64,000 nt of DNA from Paenibacillus urinalis. GTDB lineage: Bacteria > Bacillota > Bacilli > Paenibacillales > Paenibacillaceae. Below are positions 8,446-15,851 of the stretch, in pieces. The stretch is from positions 4,872,001 through 4,936,000 of the forward strand of contig NZ_CP118108.1 of NCBI RefSeq assembly GCF_028747985.1. Direction: 5' to 3'. Numbering within the stretch: the first letter of the stretch is position 1; every line of letters begins with the position of its first letter. Both the position numbers and the translations under genes were made by a program. Below the pieces are notes generated by a model that worked only from the letters and a program-made list of their open reading frames with translations, did not search any database and was not told the origin of the DNA.

Positions 8446-8485
8446 CTAAAATAAAAAACCGATAATCTTTACTAAAGTTATCGGT
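8446..8485 (-). terminator. Rho-independent terminator after yvyF
   Basis: An 8-bp arm ACCGATAA/TTATCGGT (8458-8485), extended by a CTTT/AAAG pair, is followed on the minus strand by TTTTTTATTTT. It closes the comF-yvyF side. Its upstream arm doubles as the -10 element of the flgM promoter. Confidence 0.85.
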
Positions 8486-8505
8486 AGAGGTTGAAACATT
8501 GTTTA
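8478..8505 (-). promoter_or_regulatory. SigD-type promoter for the flgM operon
   Basis: Minus strand TAAA (8502-8505), 16-nt spacer, ACCGATAA (8478-8485). Two bases differ from GCCGATAT. Transcripts starting here would lack the 5' arm of the terminator hairpin, so they should read through it. Confidence 0.6.
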
Positions 8506-8534
8506 TAGACTATGTCTGAAATGAGTCATGCATC

Positions 8535-8942
8535 CTAAGAACGCTTAAATTTGTCGATTGCATTGTAGGCACCAGAGCCTAAAGTGGAGGAGTCCTTCCG
8601 ACTAACCTCCTGGGTTGCACCCGTCAGTTCCTTGGTCAAACGCGCACGACATCCGTCACACATATGACCTTCCCGGATCAGAGTTCCGCACACCTCACAA
8701 GGATACATCATGTTTGGAGCATCTACAATCGAAATTCGTCCTTCTCTAATAAACTTCGTGATCTGCTTAATCGATATGCCTGTTGCTTCAGATAATTGCT
8801 GTATATTGGCGCCTTTTTCTACACGCAGGTATTCCACACAATCAAAATATTGCTGTTCAATCTCTTTCAGACACGACGGACAAGCCTCCATCACATTCAG
8901 TACGTACAGCTTGCCGCAGCGAGGACAATTACCGACATTCAT
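8535..8942 (-). CDS. yvyF: YvyF-like flagellar-operon protein with zinc-ribbon and helix-turn-helix
   Basis: The position between comFC and flgM matches B. subtilis yvyF, a flagellar-operon protein of unsettled role. The 135-residue product has CPRCGK...CPSC near the N-terminus and CEVCG...CDGC near residue 90, which could each bind zinc. Between them is a helix-turn-helix-like segment (IQQLSEATGISIKQITKFI). The ATG at 8942 has GGGGG at 8953-8957 and AGAGG immediately upstream; the frame stays open to 9008 without a better site. It ends at the terminator that overlaps the flgM promoter. DNA or sigma-factor regulation is a reasonable inference but is not shown. Confidence 0.8.
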   Translation of the reverse strand: MNVGNCPRCGKLYVLNVMEACPSCLKEIEQQYFDCVEYLRVEKGANIQQLSEATGISIKQITKFIREGRISIVDAPNMMYPCEVCGTLIREGHMCDGCRARLTKELTGATQEVSRKDSSTLGSGAYNAIDKFKRS

Positions 8943-9126
8943 CCTCTTTACGCCCCCTTTTATATAGACAACCATTGTTGTTGACATTATAACCCACCTG
9001 ATTTTCACTTGTCATCCAAGTGAACTCTCTACTCAATATATCGGTATGAACACCATAAAAATAAAGCCACTTTCTCTACATTCAGCATTCCAGAAATATT
9101 TACCATGTAGAATAGACAAGTATAAT

Positions 9127-10119
9127 TTAGGAACGAGCCCAACATAATGCATAAATGCGAATTTCAACTCCCATGTCTGATCCCCATTTTCTGAGAACCC
9201 GGCTACAGGCTTCAATCGTACTTCCCGTCGTATAGACATCATCTATTAATAGAAGATTTAAAGTGGGCTTATTCTCATGTGTGCTTTGAGCATTTCGGAA
9301 ATGAGGAGCACCATGTACTTTATTCTCCTTCGTTGATCTATTTGTCTCTTGTTTATTATGCATTAGATACGCATGGAGTTCTTCTTCTACATCTCTGTTC
9401 ATCTCAAAAGCATGCTGCATGGAGATTTCTCTTTCTCTTCGTCCCTTGAAGCTCTGCTTCTCTGTATGCCTGGTTCTTTGCAGTAAAGGTATTACAGGTA
9501 ACCCCTGATACCTCGATAGCTCAACAGCCATCCGTTCGGCCTGATTGAACCCTCGCTCCATTAGTCGCTCATGGCTTACAGGCACATAAGTAATCGCATC
9601 GGCTCGCCAGATATCTGGTCTGTGTTTGTTTATGGATAAATCATAGCGGTTGATAATAGAAACCTTACCTTCGTTATATTTAGATTGTTCTGCACGCTCA
9701 CCCTCATGCTCATCCACCTGACCGATGTCACCTCGAAGCAGCTGTGCGGAATACTCTCTCTGCATTCCCAAATACGCCTTATTAAGCATGGCCCCGAATA
9801 GTGGAGCGAATCTTTCTTTCCCCCGGTACTTGTATACCGCCAGCCATTCTCTCATTAAAGAATCATATACTACAGCACTTCGGTTACACTCAAAGGATCT
9901 CCGGTTATGGTCTCCTCTGGAGCAATCCGGGCAGCCTATTGCCCGTCCACATTTAACACAGCGAATCTGTGTAATCCAAGGAATGGAACGGACACAGCGA
10001 TAACAGATTCCCGGCAGTTCCTTAGAGAGCGGAGCATGTGTACCGCAGGCGAGACAGGTATTCCCGGAAGGGGATGCCAAGCTGTGCATAAATGCAGATA
10101 TGCGGTTCAATATGTTCAT
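9127..10119 (-). CDS. comFC: ComF family protein (ComFC-type, phosphoribosyltransferase fold)
   Basis: ComFC is needed for DNA uptake in competent Bacillus and has a phosphoribosyltransferase fold. Four Cys pairs in the first 80 residues (CLAC, CYRC, CVKC, CPDC) form the zinc module. The PRPP-loop signature LLLIDDVYTTGSTIEAC lies near the C-terminus. At 330 residues it is about 90 longer than typical, because two polar insertions (around residues 125-170 and 245-280) interrupt the fold. The ATG at 10119 has AGGGAG 9-10 nt upstream; an ATG at 10137 is an alternative. comFA lies upstream and yvyF downstream, as in the comF operon. Confidence 0.88.
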   Translation of the reverse strand: MNILNRISAFMHSLASPSGNTCLACGTHAPLSKELPGICYRCVRSIPWITQIRCVKCGRAIGCPDCSRGDHNRRSFECNRSAVVYDSLMREWLAVYKYRGKERFAPLFGAMLNKAYLGMQREYSAQLLRGDIGQVDEHEGERAEQSKYNEGKVSIINRYDLSINKHRPDIWRADAITYVPVSHERLMERGFNQAERMAVELSRYQGLPVIPLLQRTRHTEKQSFKGRREREISMQHAFEMNRDVEEELHAYLMHNKQETNRSTKENKVHGAPHFRNAQSTHENKPTLNLLLIDDVYTTGSTIEACSRVLRKWGSDMGVEIRIYALCWARS

Positions 10120-10324
10120 TCTCTTGGACTCCCTCATTTCATTGGACTATATTGGTCTGTATTGGTCTATGAGTACGGTATTGTTATGCAACTGTAAAAA
10201 TCATTCTTTCAGCTTGAATGTAATCCACTTAATCTAACTAAAGCATTCGACGGCCGAGCCCCTCTGACATCGGGGTACCTGCGACAGCCTCCTACTACAC
10301 TGCGCTCAAAGGGAATCGTCCGGG

Positions 10325-12574
10325 TTAATCTACTAGATAACCGTTACGGCGAGCGATGGCATTCATTCTTTTGATCTGGCGGACGGCAACCTTCTGAGCA
10401 CGATTCACTTCTGGAGCGCCGAAAATGACGGTCCCCGCCGGATCATCCTTGGATCTGCCTGCTCGACCTGCCATCTGCACAAGCGATGCGTCATCGAACA
10501 GCCGCGTGTTTGCATCTAAAATATAGACATCGCTCTTGGGAACGGTCACACCACGCTCTAATATAGTTGTTGTTACGAGTAGCCGAATCTCGCGATCGCG
10601 AAAAGACATGACTTTTTCACCACGTAAAGGGTCCTCGGAAGAGGTGCCCTCGACACGAATACCTGGCAAGCTTGCTCGAAGAAGCGCAACGAAGGACTCG
10701 ATTTGTGAGATCCGTGTAACGAATAGAAACACCTGCGCCCCTCGCTCCAACGAACGCTTTAGCATGAGCTGAAGCTCGCGTGGCAGCTTACGCTGCTTAA
10801 TCTGCTGCGCTACGTACGGGAGCTTCATGTATACCGGGACAGGCAGCGGGTGACGATGGAAGCGAACCGGCACTCTGGCATGAGCCAGCTTGCCGCGGGC
10901 TGCTTCTCGCTGGAGCTGTGCAGGCGGGGTGGCAGATAGATAGATGAAGCTGCCTCCCGGCTTGCAGCATGCTTCGGCGGCATAGGCAAGCATGGGGTCG
11001 TTGTGATATGGGAAGGCATCGAGCTCATCGAGGATGACCAGGTCAAAGGCGTGGCGGAAGCGCAGCAGCTGGTGGGTCGTAGCGAGGGTCAGCTGCCCTC
11101 GCTGCCAGCGTTCGCTGCTTCCGCCATAGAGGGTGACCCGCGCCGTATCCGGGAAGGCGCGGGCCACCCTCGGTGCGAGCTCGAGCACCACATCGCGGCG
11201 CGGTGTGGCGACGAGCACGCTGCCCCCGCTTGCGAGGATGTAATCCAGCAGCGGGTAGGTCATCTCGGTCTTGCCTGCGCCGGTCACGGCCCAGAGCAAG
11301 AATCGGCCCTTCGCCCGGGCGTCCTCACGCCGCCGGGCCAAATACGCCAGCGCCGCGCCAGTGGCTGCGCTCTGCGCTGGGCTAAGTCCCCACCGACTCA
11401 CCAGATCGGTGGGGGAACCCCCGGCCGTGCCCCGCACGGCCGGAAGCGCTGCTCCTTCGAGCAGCAGCGCGCAAGAACGGCTGCGCCCGAGCGCGAGGCA
11501 GGCCTCGCAATAGGCGCACGCCGCAGATCCGCAGGCCGCACACGCACTCTGCTGTGCGGCCATGCTGCCGCATCGGCGGCAGCGCAGCTGCTCTCGTCTG
11601 ACCCAAGGCCAGACGAATCGCGCAGAGCGCGCCGCCTGCGGCGAAGCAAGGGTGGGCCTGTATCTAACCCGCCCCGCCAGATACGCCAGCTGCACTGCAG
11701 CCTGCCACTCGCAACCTACCTCGGGAGCGATCTCGGCAAGCAGCGCCTCTGCCTCCGGCATAAGCAGCTGTCTTCCTGCCAGCTGCTGTGCCACACGCTC
11801 TGCCTTCACTCTCAGCTGGTATATCTCATCCACTGAATTAAACCTTTGGCTACCTGCTCTCCTCTGATCTCCATGCTCTGTACTCGCAACCACTCTATAC
11901 GGTCCAACTTCCATCGTATGTGAATTGTTCCTCAACTCAGATCTCCGTGTTTCTACGCTCCCATGGGCTGCCGTCTCTGTACTCAGGCAATGCTCATACA
12001 ACATCCCATCCATCTCCATTCTTGATCTTCCTCCTGGTCTAAGCATCGCTTTTCCAGCCACGGTTGATACAGTTAGGCCGGCACATTCTGTACACCCCCT
12101 CTCTCTGTACAATTCGTCCTCTAACTTAGTCTTTTGCCCCTTTGCTAAATCACCAACAATGCCTAACTTCTGCTCTCCCCATTCCTCCAGCCCGCTATGC
12201 CCAATCTGAAACTCCCTTATCTCCACACACTCTCGGAACATCCGCTCTCCTTGCTCCCCAGGCTCTGCACTGATCAGCGGAGCAAGTAAAGACTTCACCA
12301 TCTCCCTCCACTGAACTTCAGTTCTCTCTGCTCCCCCACTTCCCAAAGTCCTTGTCCCGTCTTTAAATAATCCTGCCTGTACCCGATACGCCCAGGATAA
12401 CGGCATAGCCTCTGAGATCATGACCACCTGCCATACTCCTGCTGGAGACGCTTCACGAAGCTGCTCTCTCCACCACAGCCAATCTACGCTCAAATGAAGT
12501 GACAGAAATATTCTCCACTCCCTGCCATTGCCGGACCCCGCACATAATCTGATCGCGTATAGACCAATTCTCAT
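10325..12574 (-). CDS. comFA: Late competence helicase ComFA
   Basis: ComFA is a DEAD-like ATPase that helps draw single-stranded DNA into the cell. Around residues 330-370 a Cys-rich zinc module (CRRCG, CAACG, CAYCEAC) precedes Walker A TGAGKTE (about residue 430). ILDELD is the Walker B equivalent, then comes a SAT motif (IYLSATPP), and the C-terminal helicase half contains QMAGRAGRS. At 749 residues it is far longer than the 463-residue B. subtilis protein, owing to an N-terminal extension of about 300 residues with no recognised domain. The stretch coding for the zinc and first helicase motifs (about 10830-11700) is markedly GC-richer than its flanks. The start at 12574 has an AGGGG site. 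Confidence 0.9.
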   Translation of the reverse strand: MRIGLYAIRLCAGSGNGREWRIFLSLHLSVDWLWWREQLREASPAGVWQVVMISEAMPLSWAYRVQAGLFKDGTRTLGSGGAERTEVQWREMVKSLLAPLISAEPGEQGERMFRECVEIREFQIGHSGLEEWGEQKLGIVGDLAKGQKTKLEDELYRERGCTECAGLTVSTVAGKAMLRPGGRSRMEMDGMLYEHCLSTETAAHGSVETRRSELRNNSHTMEVGPYRVVASTEHGDQRRAGSQRFNSVDEIYQLRVKAERVAQQLAGRQLLMPEAEALLAEIAPEVGCEWQAAVQLAYLAGRVRYRPTLASPQAARSARFVWPWVRREQLRCRRCGSMAAQQSACAACGSAACAYCEACLALGRSRSCALLLEGAALPAVRGTAGGSPTDLVSRWGLSPAQSAATGAALAYLARRREDARAKGRFLLWAVTGAGKTEMTYPLLDYILASGGSVLVATPRRDVVLELAPRVARAFPDTARVTLYGGSSERWQRGQLTLATTHQLLRFRHAFDLVILDELDAFPYHNDPMLAYAAEACCKPGGSFIYLSATPPAQLQREAARGKLAHARVPVRFHRHPLPVPVYMKLPYVAQQIKQRKLPRELQLMLKRSLERGAQVFLFVTRISQIESFVALLRASLPGIRVEGTSSEDPLRGEKVMSFRDREIRLLVTTTILERGVTVPKSDVYILDANTRLFDDASLVQMAGRAGRSKDDPAGTVIFGAPEVNRAQKVAVRQIKRMNAIARRNGYLVD

Positions 12575-12639
12575 CTGATCCCCTCATTTCCCCTCGTATC
12601 TCAAGCTTCCAATTTCGACCAAATACCCATTTATGAAAG

Positions 12640-12682
12640 CAAAAAAAGCACATACCCGGCGTATTTGCCGAAGTATGTGCTT
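12640..12682 (-). terminator. Rho-independent terminator after the 12786-13208 gene
   Basis: A 10-bp stem AAGCACATAC/GTATGTGCTT encloses a smaller CGGC/GCCG pair. On the minus strand it is followed by TTTTTTT. It lies between the small membrane gene and comFA, so comFA must have its own promoter. Confidence 0.88.
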
Positions 12683-12785
12683 CATACTTTTCATCTACAG
12701 TTAAATTAAACCAAAAAGATCCTATATTTACAATATTAATGACAATACCGCAACTTTTTAACGATATATTCGTCTTATAATATGA

Positions 12786-13208
12786 TTAATGTTTAGTTAC
12801 GAACGGAAATTCCGTTAGACTTGCATCGTTGCGAAGATCAACGAACTTGACCTCTTCGTACGTTGAAGGCTGTAAGGCAGATAAGGTGCTCATCGGCTCC
12901 TCACTTGCTGAGACAATGCTCAAATCCACGCCTGCCATACCACCGAGGCGGTAGAGAAGCGGAAGAGTATCATCTTTGGAATCAAGATCCATCACAGTTA
13001 CTTTATGAATCGTGCCTCGAAACAGAGCGTCGATGGACAATCCGCGGATAATCCACTCCAGCTGAAGTCCATGGTTACATGTGATGAGAACATAGTGAAC
13101 GGGTATGGCGGCAGGCTGCTGCTTGGTCTGTGAACGTGCGTATACATACCGAACGCATAAGGCTGTTAAGCCATAGACAAGCGCAATCCATATCAAATGT
13201 TCGATCAA
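12786..13208 (-). CDS. Membrane-anchored protein resembling a glycosyltransferase N-terminus
   Basis: I do not recognise a named family. The 140-residue product has one N-terminal membrane segment (about residues 4-20) and then a cytosolic alpha/beta domain. Its opening strand (VHYVLITCNHG), a WIIRGL helix and an acidic VMDLDSKDDTLPLL stretch resemble the start of family-2 glycosyltransferases, but the catalytic C-terminal half is absent. The start is a TTG at 13208 with GGAGGTG 9 nt upstream. It forms a single-gene unit ending at a strong terminator. The resemblance to glycosyltransferases is only an impression. Confidence 0.6.
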   Translation of the reverse strand: MIEHLIWIALVYGLTALCVRYVYARSQTKQQPAAIPVHYVLITCNHGLQLEWIIRGLSIDALFRGTIHKVTVMDLDSKDDTLPLLYRLGGMAGVDLSIVSASEEPMSTLSALQPSTYEEVKFVDLRNDASLTEFPFVTKH

Positions 13209-13916
13209 ATACGACTACACCTCCCTATTGCATCCATGGATGCAATTAACCGCAAAACTACTCACTTCACAGCAGCCGTGTGAATGACCAGCCGGCGGAT
13301 CTTGTTATACCGCCAATATATGCGGATACCCGGGACGGTGACACAGTCAAATGAATCAGCAGAACATATGATAAATCTTATTTTTTACTAACACAATAGA
13401 TTGAGCATTTAGAGCGACAGTTCCATTCGTTATGATGGGGTGCGATCCAACAATAGCGAAGATAGACCGGACTGCACGATTTCAAATGATTCTATCAAGC
13501 ATACACTGAACTAAAGCATCCTCTACTCTTTGCTTTAGTTCTTTACTATACTATAGAAATGTAACATTCTATCTTTATGAAAAGAAATGTTATTTTTTCT
13601 TGCGCTTTCAAAAATCCCATAACTATATAACCGAACTAAAGTAATAACTCATTGGTTCTTTGCCGTAACCTTCGAATCAGAATCACAATCGTAACCCGAT
13701 TGAAAATACGACAATATCAACGTTAGCGTCCTCAACTTTAGATCAATCTATATCTTCTCACATTTCAAGGCAGTATGAATATACAGCACAAGAAACGCTC
13801 CCCCGTACATGCTACCTATGTAGTACCAGAGACCACTAGCTGTACGCATGACTTCAGTAGTTCCCCCAGGGCAAGCGGCAGATCACACTTCCCTTATACC
13901 GAAAGCTACGTTCCCT
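13209..13916. other. 708-nt gap between degU and the 12786-13208 gene
   Basis: No supported gene on either strand. AT-rich in its middle. The one clear structure is a perfect 11-bp inverted repeat at 13508-13541. No obvious T-run terminator follows degU. The promoter of the downstream small membrane gene should lie in the lower-coordinate part. Confidence 0.6.
13508..13541. repeat. Perfect 11-bp inverted repeat
   Basis: GAACTAAAGCA (13508-13518) and its exact complement (13531-13541) flank a 12-nt spacer. No T-run follows on the minus strand; the plus-strand side is only mildly T-rich. It could be an operator or a weak terminator. Confidence 0.6.
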
Positions 13917-14639
13917 TTACAGGGTAACCCATCCATATTTAATGGAATTGATAACGGCTTGTGTACGGTCATCCACTTCCATTTTTTGCAGAATGCTGCT
14001 GACATGGTTCTTCACTGTCTTCTCACTGATAAACAGGAACTCACCAATCATCTTGTTACTCTTACCTTCCGCCATCAAACGAAGTACTTCGGCTTCACGA
14101 CGGGTCAGCGGATTGTTATCGCCTGCAACGAATTTGACGCCAGCTTCCTTCACGCCGCCTTCATTCATAGCGCCTGTCTCATTCAAATATGTCATCCGGC
14201 GCAGCTGCATAATGAGCTTGCCTGTTACTTTGGGATGGATAAAGGCATAGCCTTCATGTACAGAACGGATTGCGTTAATAAGCGACTCTGCCTCCATGTC
14301 CTTCAGCAGATACCCATTCGCGCCCTTGCGCAATGTTTCAAATACATAGCTCTCATCATCGTGAATCGATAGAATAATAACCTTCACGTCCGGGAACAGC
14401 TCTCTCAGCTTCTCCGTCGCTTCAACCCCGTTCTCTACAGGCATATTAATGTCCATAAGAACGATGTCCGGCTTACTCTGGTTGCAGAACTCCAATACCT
14501 GAATGCCATCGCCGCATTCGCCAATGACCTCGATATCGTCCTCCATGTTCAAGATTCGTTTCAGACCCTCACGAAACAGCTGATGATCATCAGCCAGCAA
14601 TACCTTAATGTTACCCCTTATCATGTTCTGGTTTTCCAT
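13917..14639 (-). CDS. degU: Two-component response regulator DegU
   Basis: DegU controls secreted enzymes, motility and competence in Bacillales. The N-terminal receiver domain has the acidic pair in LLADDHQ and a phosphoacceptor Asp in VLMDINMP (about residue 63). The C-terminal LuxR-type DNA-binding domain runs from LTRREAEVLRLMAEGKS through a recognition helix in SEKTVKNHVSSIL. The 240-residue length is typical. It begins 4 nt after degS, in one operon. Nearby motility and competence genes are plausible targets. Confidence 0.96.
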   Translation of the reverse strand: MENQNMIRGNIKVLLADDHQLFREGLKRILNMEDDIEVIGECGDGIQVLEFCNQSKPDIVLMDINMPVENGVEATEKLRELFPDVKVIILSIHDDESYVFETLRKGANGYLLKDMEAESLINAIRSVHEGYAFIHPKVTGKLIMQLRRMTYLNETGAMNEGGVKEAGVKFVAGDNNPLTRREAEVLRLMAEGKSNKMIGEFLFISEKTVKNHVSSILQKMEVDDRTQAVINSIKYGWVTL

Positions 14640-14643
14640 CCTG

Positions 14644-15804
14644 CTACTCCTTTCCCTTTTCCACGTTTGTCGGGATATGAATCACAATCTTGGTGCCTTG
14701 ATTCTCTCCTGATTCAATTTCCATTCGGCCTTCGAGCAGCTCGACTCTCTCACGCATCCCAATCAGACCAAAGTGTGAATGGTCCTTGCTCTTCTGTTCC
14801 AGCAGTTCGGGCTTAAAGCCAAGCCCGTTATCCTGTACAACAATCTTGACGAGCTGTGCCTGAAAAGTGATCTCCACCACGACATAGGTCGGGTATGCAT
14901 GCTTGGCTGCATTCGACAAGCCTTCTTGCACTAAACGATAAACGGCAGCCTCCATAGCCGAAGACAAACGGTGTTCCTTCCCTCTGGTTTCAAAAAGCGC
15001 GCGAATTTTCGTTTTTTCTTCAAAATCCTGCACGTATTTTCGAAGCGTGGGAATTAAGCCTAGGTCATCCAGTGCCATTGGACGCAAATTGAAAATAACT
15101 TTGCGCATTTCTCCAAGGCTTGAACGAACCTGTTTCTTCAAATCTACTATTTCGGCCTGCACCATCTTAAAATCCTGCTTAACCAGCATTCTTTCTACAA
15201 TTTCCGTCCTAAGCACTAAGTTTGCAAGCATTTGCGCAGGGCCGTCATGGATTTCCCGGGCGATTCTTTTGCGTTCTTCTTCCTGGGCCAGGATAATCTT
15301 CAAACCGATCATTTGTCGATTCTTGGCAGACTCGATGATTCGGGTCACCTGACCTAATTCGCCGGATAGGTACTCCATAACAACATTCATCTGTGAACCG
15401 ATGGTCTCTGCGCGCTCCACAGATTCCTCAATGCTTCTCGCACGCTTCTGCAGATCGTCGCGGCGTGCTTTAAGGTACATTTCCTTCTCTCTGTAAATCA
15501 TCAAATCCAGCTGAAGCTGTGTCGCCTTTTCATAAGCTTGCTTGATGTCATGCTCGGAAAAGCGGACGAAATCCCGGCTGACCTCTGTCAGCCGGATTCG
15601 GGACCGGCGGAAATTAAGCTCAAGCTGATCGACCTTCTCGATCGTTTCCGCCGTCTCTTTCAGGATGGATTGAATCTCCTGATTGAGCGTCTTCAGCTCG
15701 GTTCGAGCTGAGTCCATTATTTCAAAAATCTGATATTTACTACTTTCCATGACCTGCATGGCGTTTTTTATGACGCGGTCAAGAGCATCAGCTTGAAAGT
15801 CCAC
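14644..15804 (-). CDS. degS: Sensor histidine kinase DegS
   Basis: DegS is the cytoplasmic kinase that phosphorylates DegU. The first 150 residues form the coiled-coil DegS sensor domain. The phosphoacceptor His lies in REIHDGPAQML (HisKA_3 type), and the ATPase domain follows with N-box ...GLSNAAKHA and the G-box segment DNGLGF. No membrane segment is present, as expected. The start is a GTG at 15804 with GGAG about 10 nt upstream. The gene lies 47 nt from the upstream secreted glycosidase-like gene. Confidence 0.95.
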   Translation of the reverse strand: MDFQADALDRVIKNAMQVMESSKYQIFEIMDSARTELKTLNQEIQSILKETAETIEKVDQLELNFRRSRIRLTEVSRDFVRFSEHDIKQAYEKATQLQLDLMIYREKEMYLKARRDDLQKRARSIEESVERAETIGSQMNVVMEYLSGELGQVTRIIESAKNRQMIGLKIILAQEEERKRIAREIHDGPAQMLANLVLRTEIVERMLVKQDFKMVQAEIVDLKKQVRSSLGEMRKVIFNLRPMALDDLGLIPTLRKYVQDFEEKTKIRALFETRGKEHRLSSAMEAAVYRLVQEGLSNAAKHAYPTYVVVEITFQAQLVKIVVQDNGLGFKPELLEQKSKDHSHFGLIGMRERVELLEGRMEIESGENQGTKIVIHIPTNVEKGKE

Positions 15805-15851
15805 AAATGTTCGACTCCATTCCTAACGTTTCCAGGATATATCATACCATA

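Noticed and set aside
9039..9046. SigD-like -10 (ACCGATAT) upstream of yvyF
   Set aside because: No TAAA-like -35 is found at 15-16 nt upstream on the minus strand.
11003..11836. 277-codon plus-strand open frame
   Set aside because: It lies antisense to the GC-rich island of comFA, where long shadow frames are expected.
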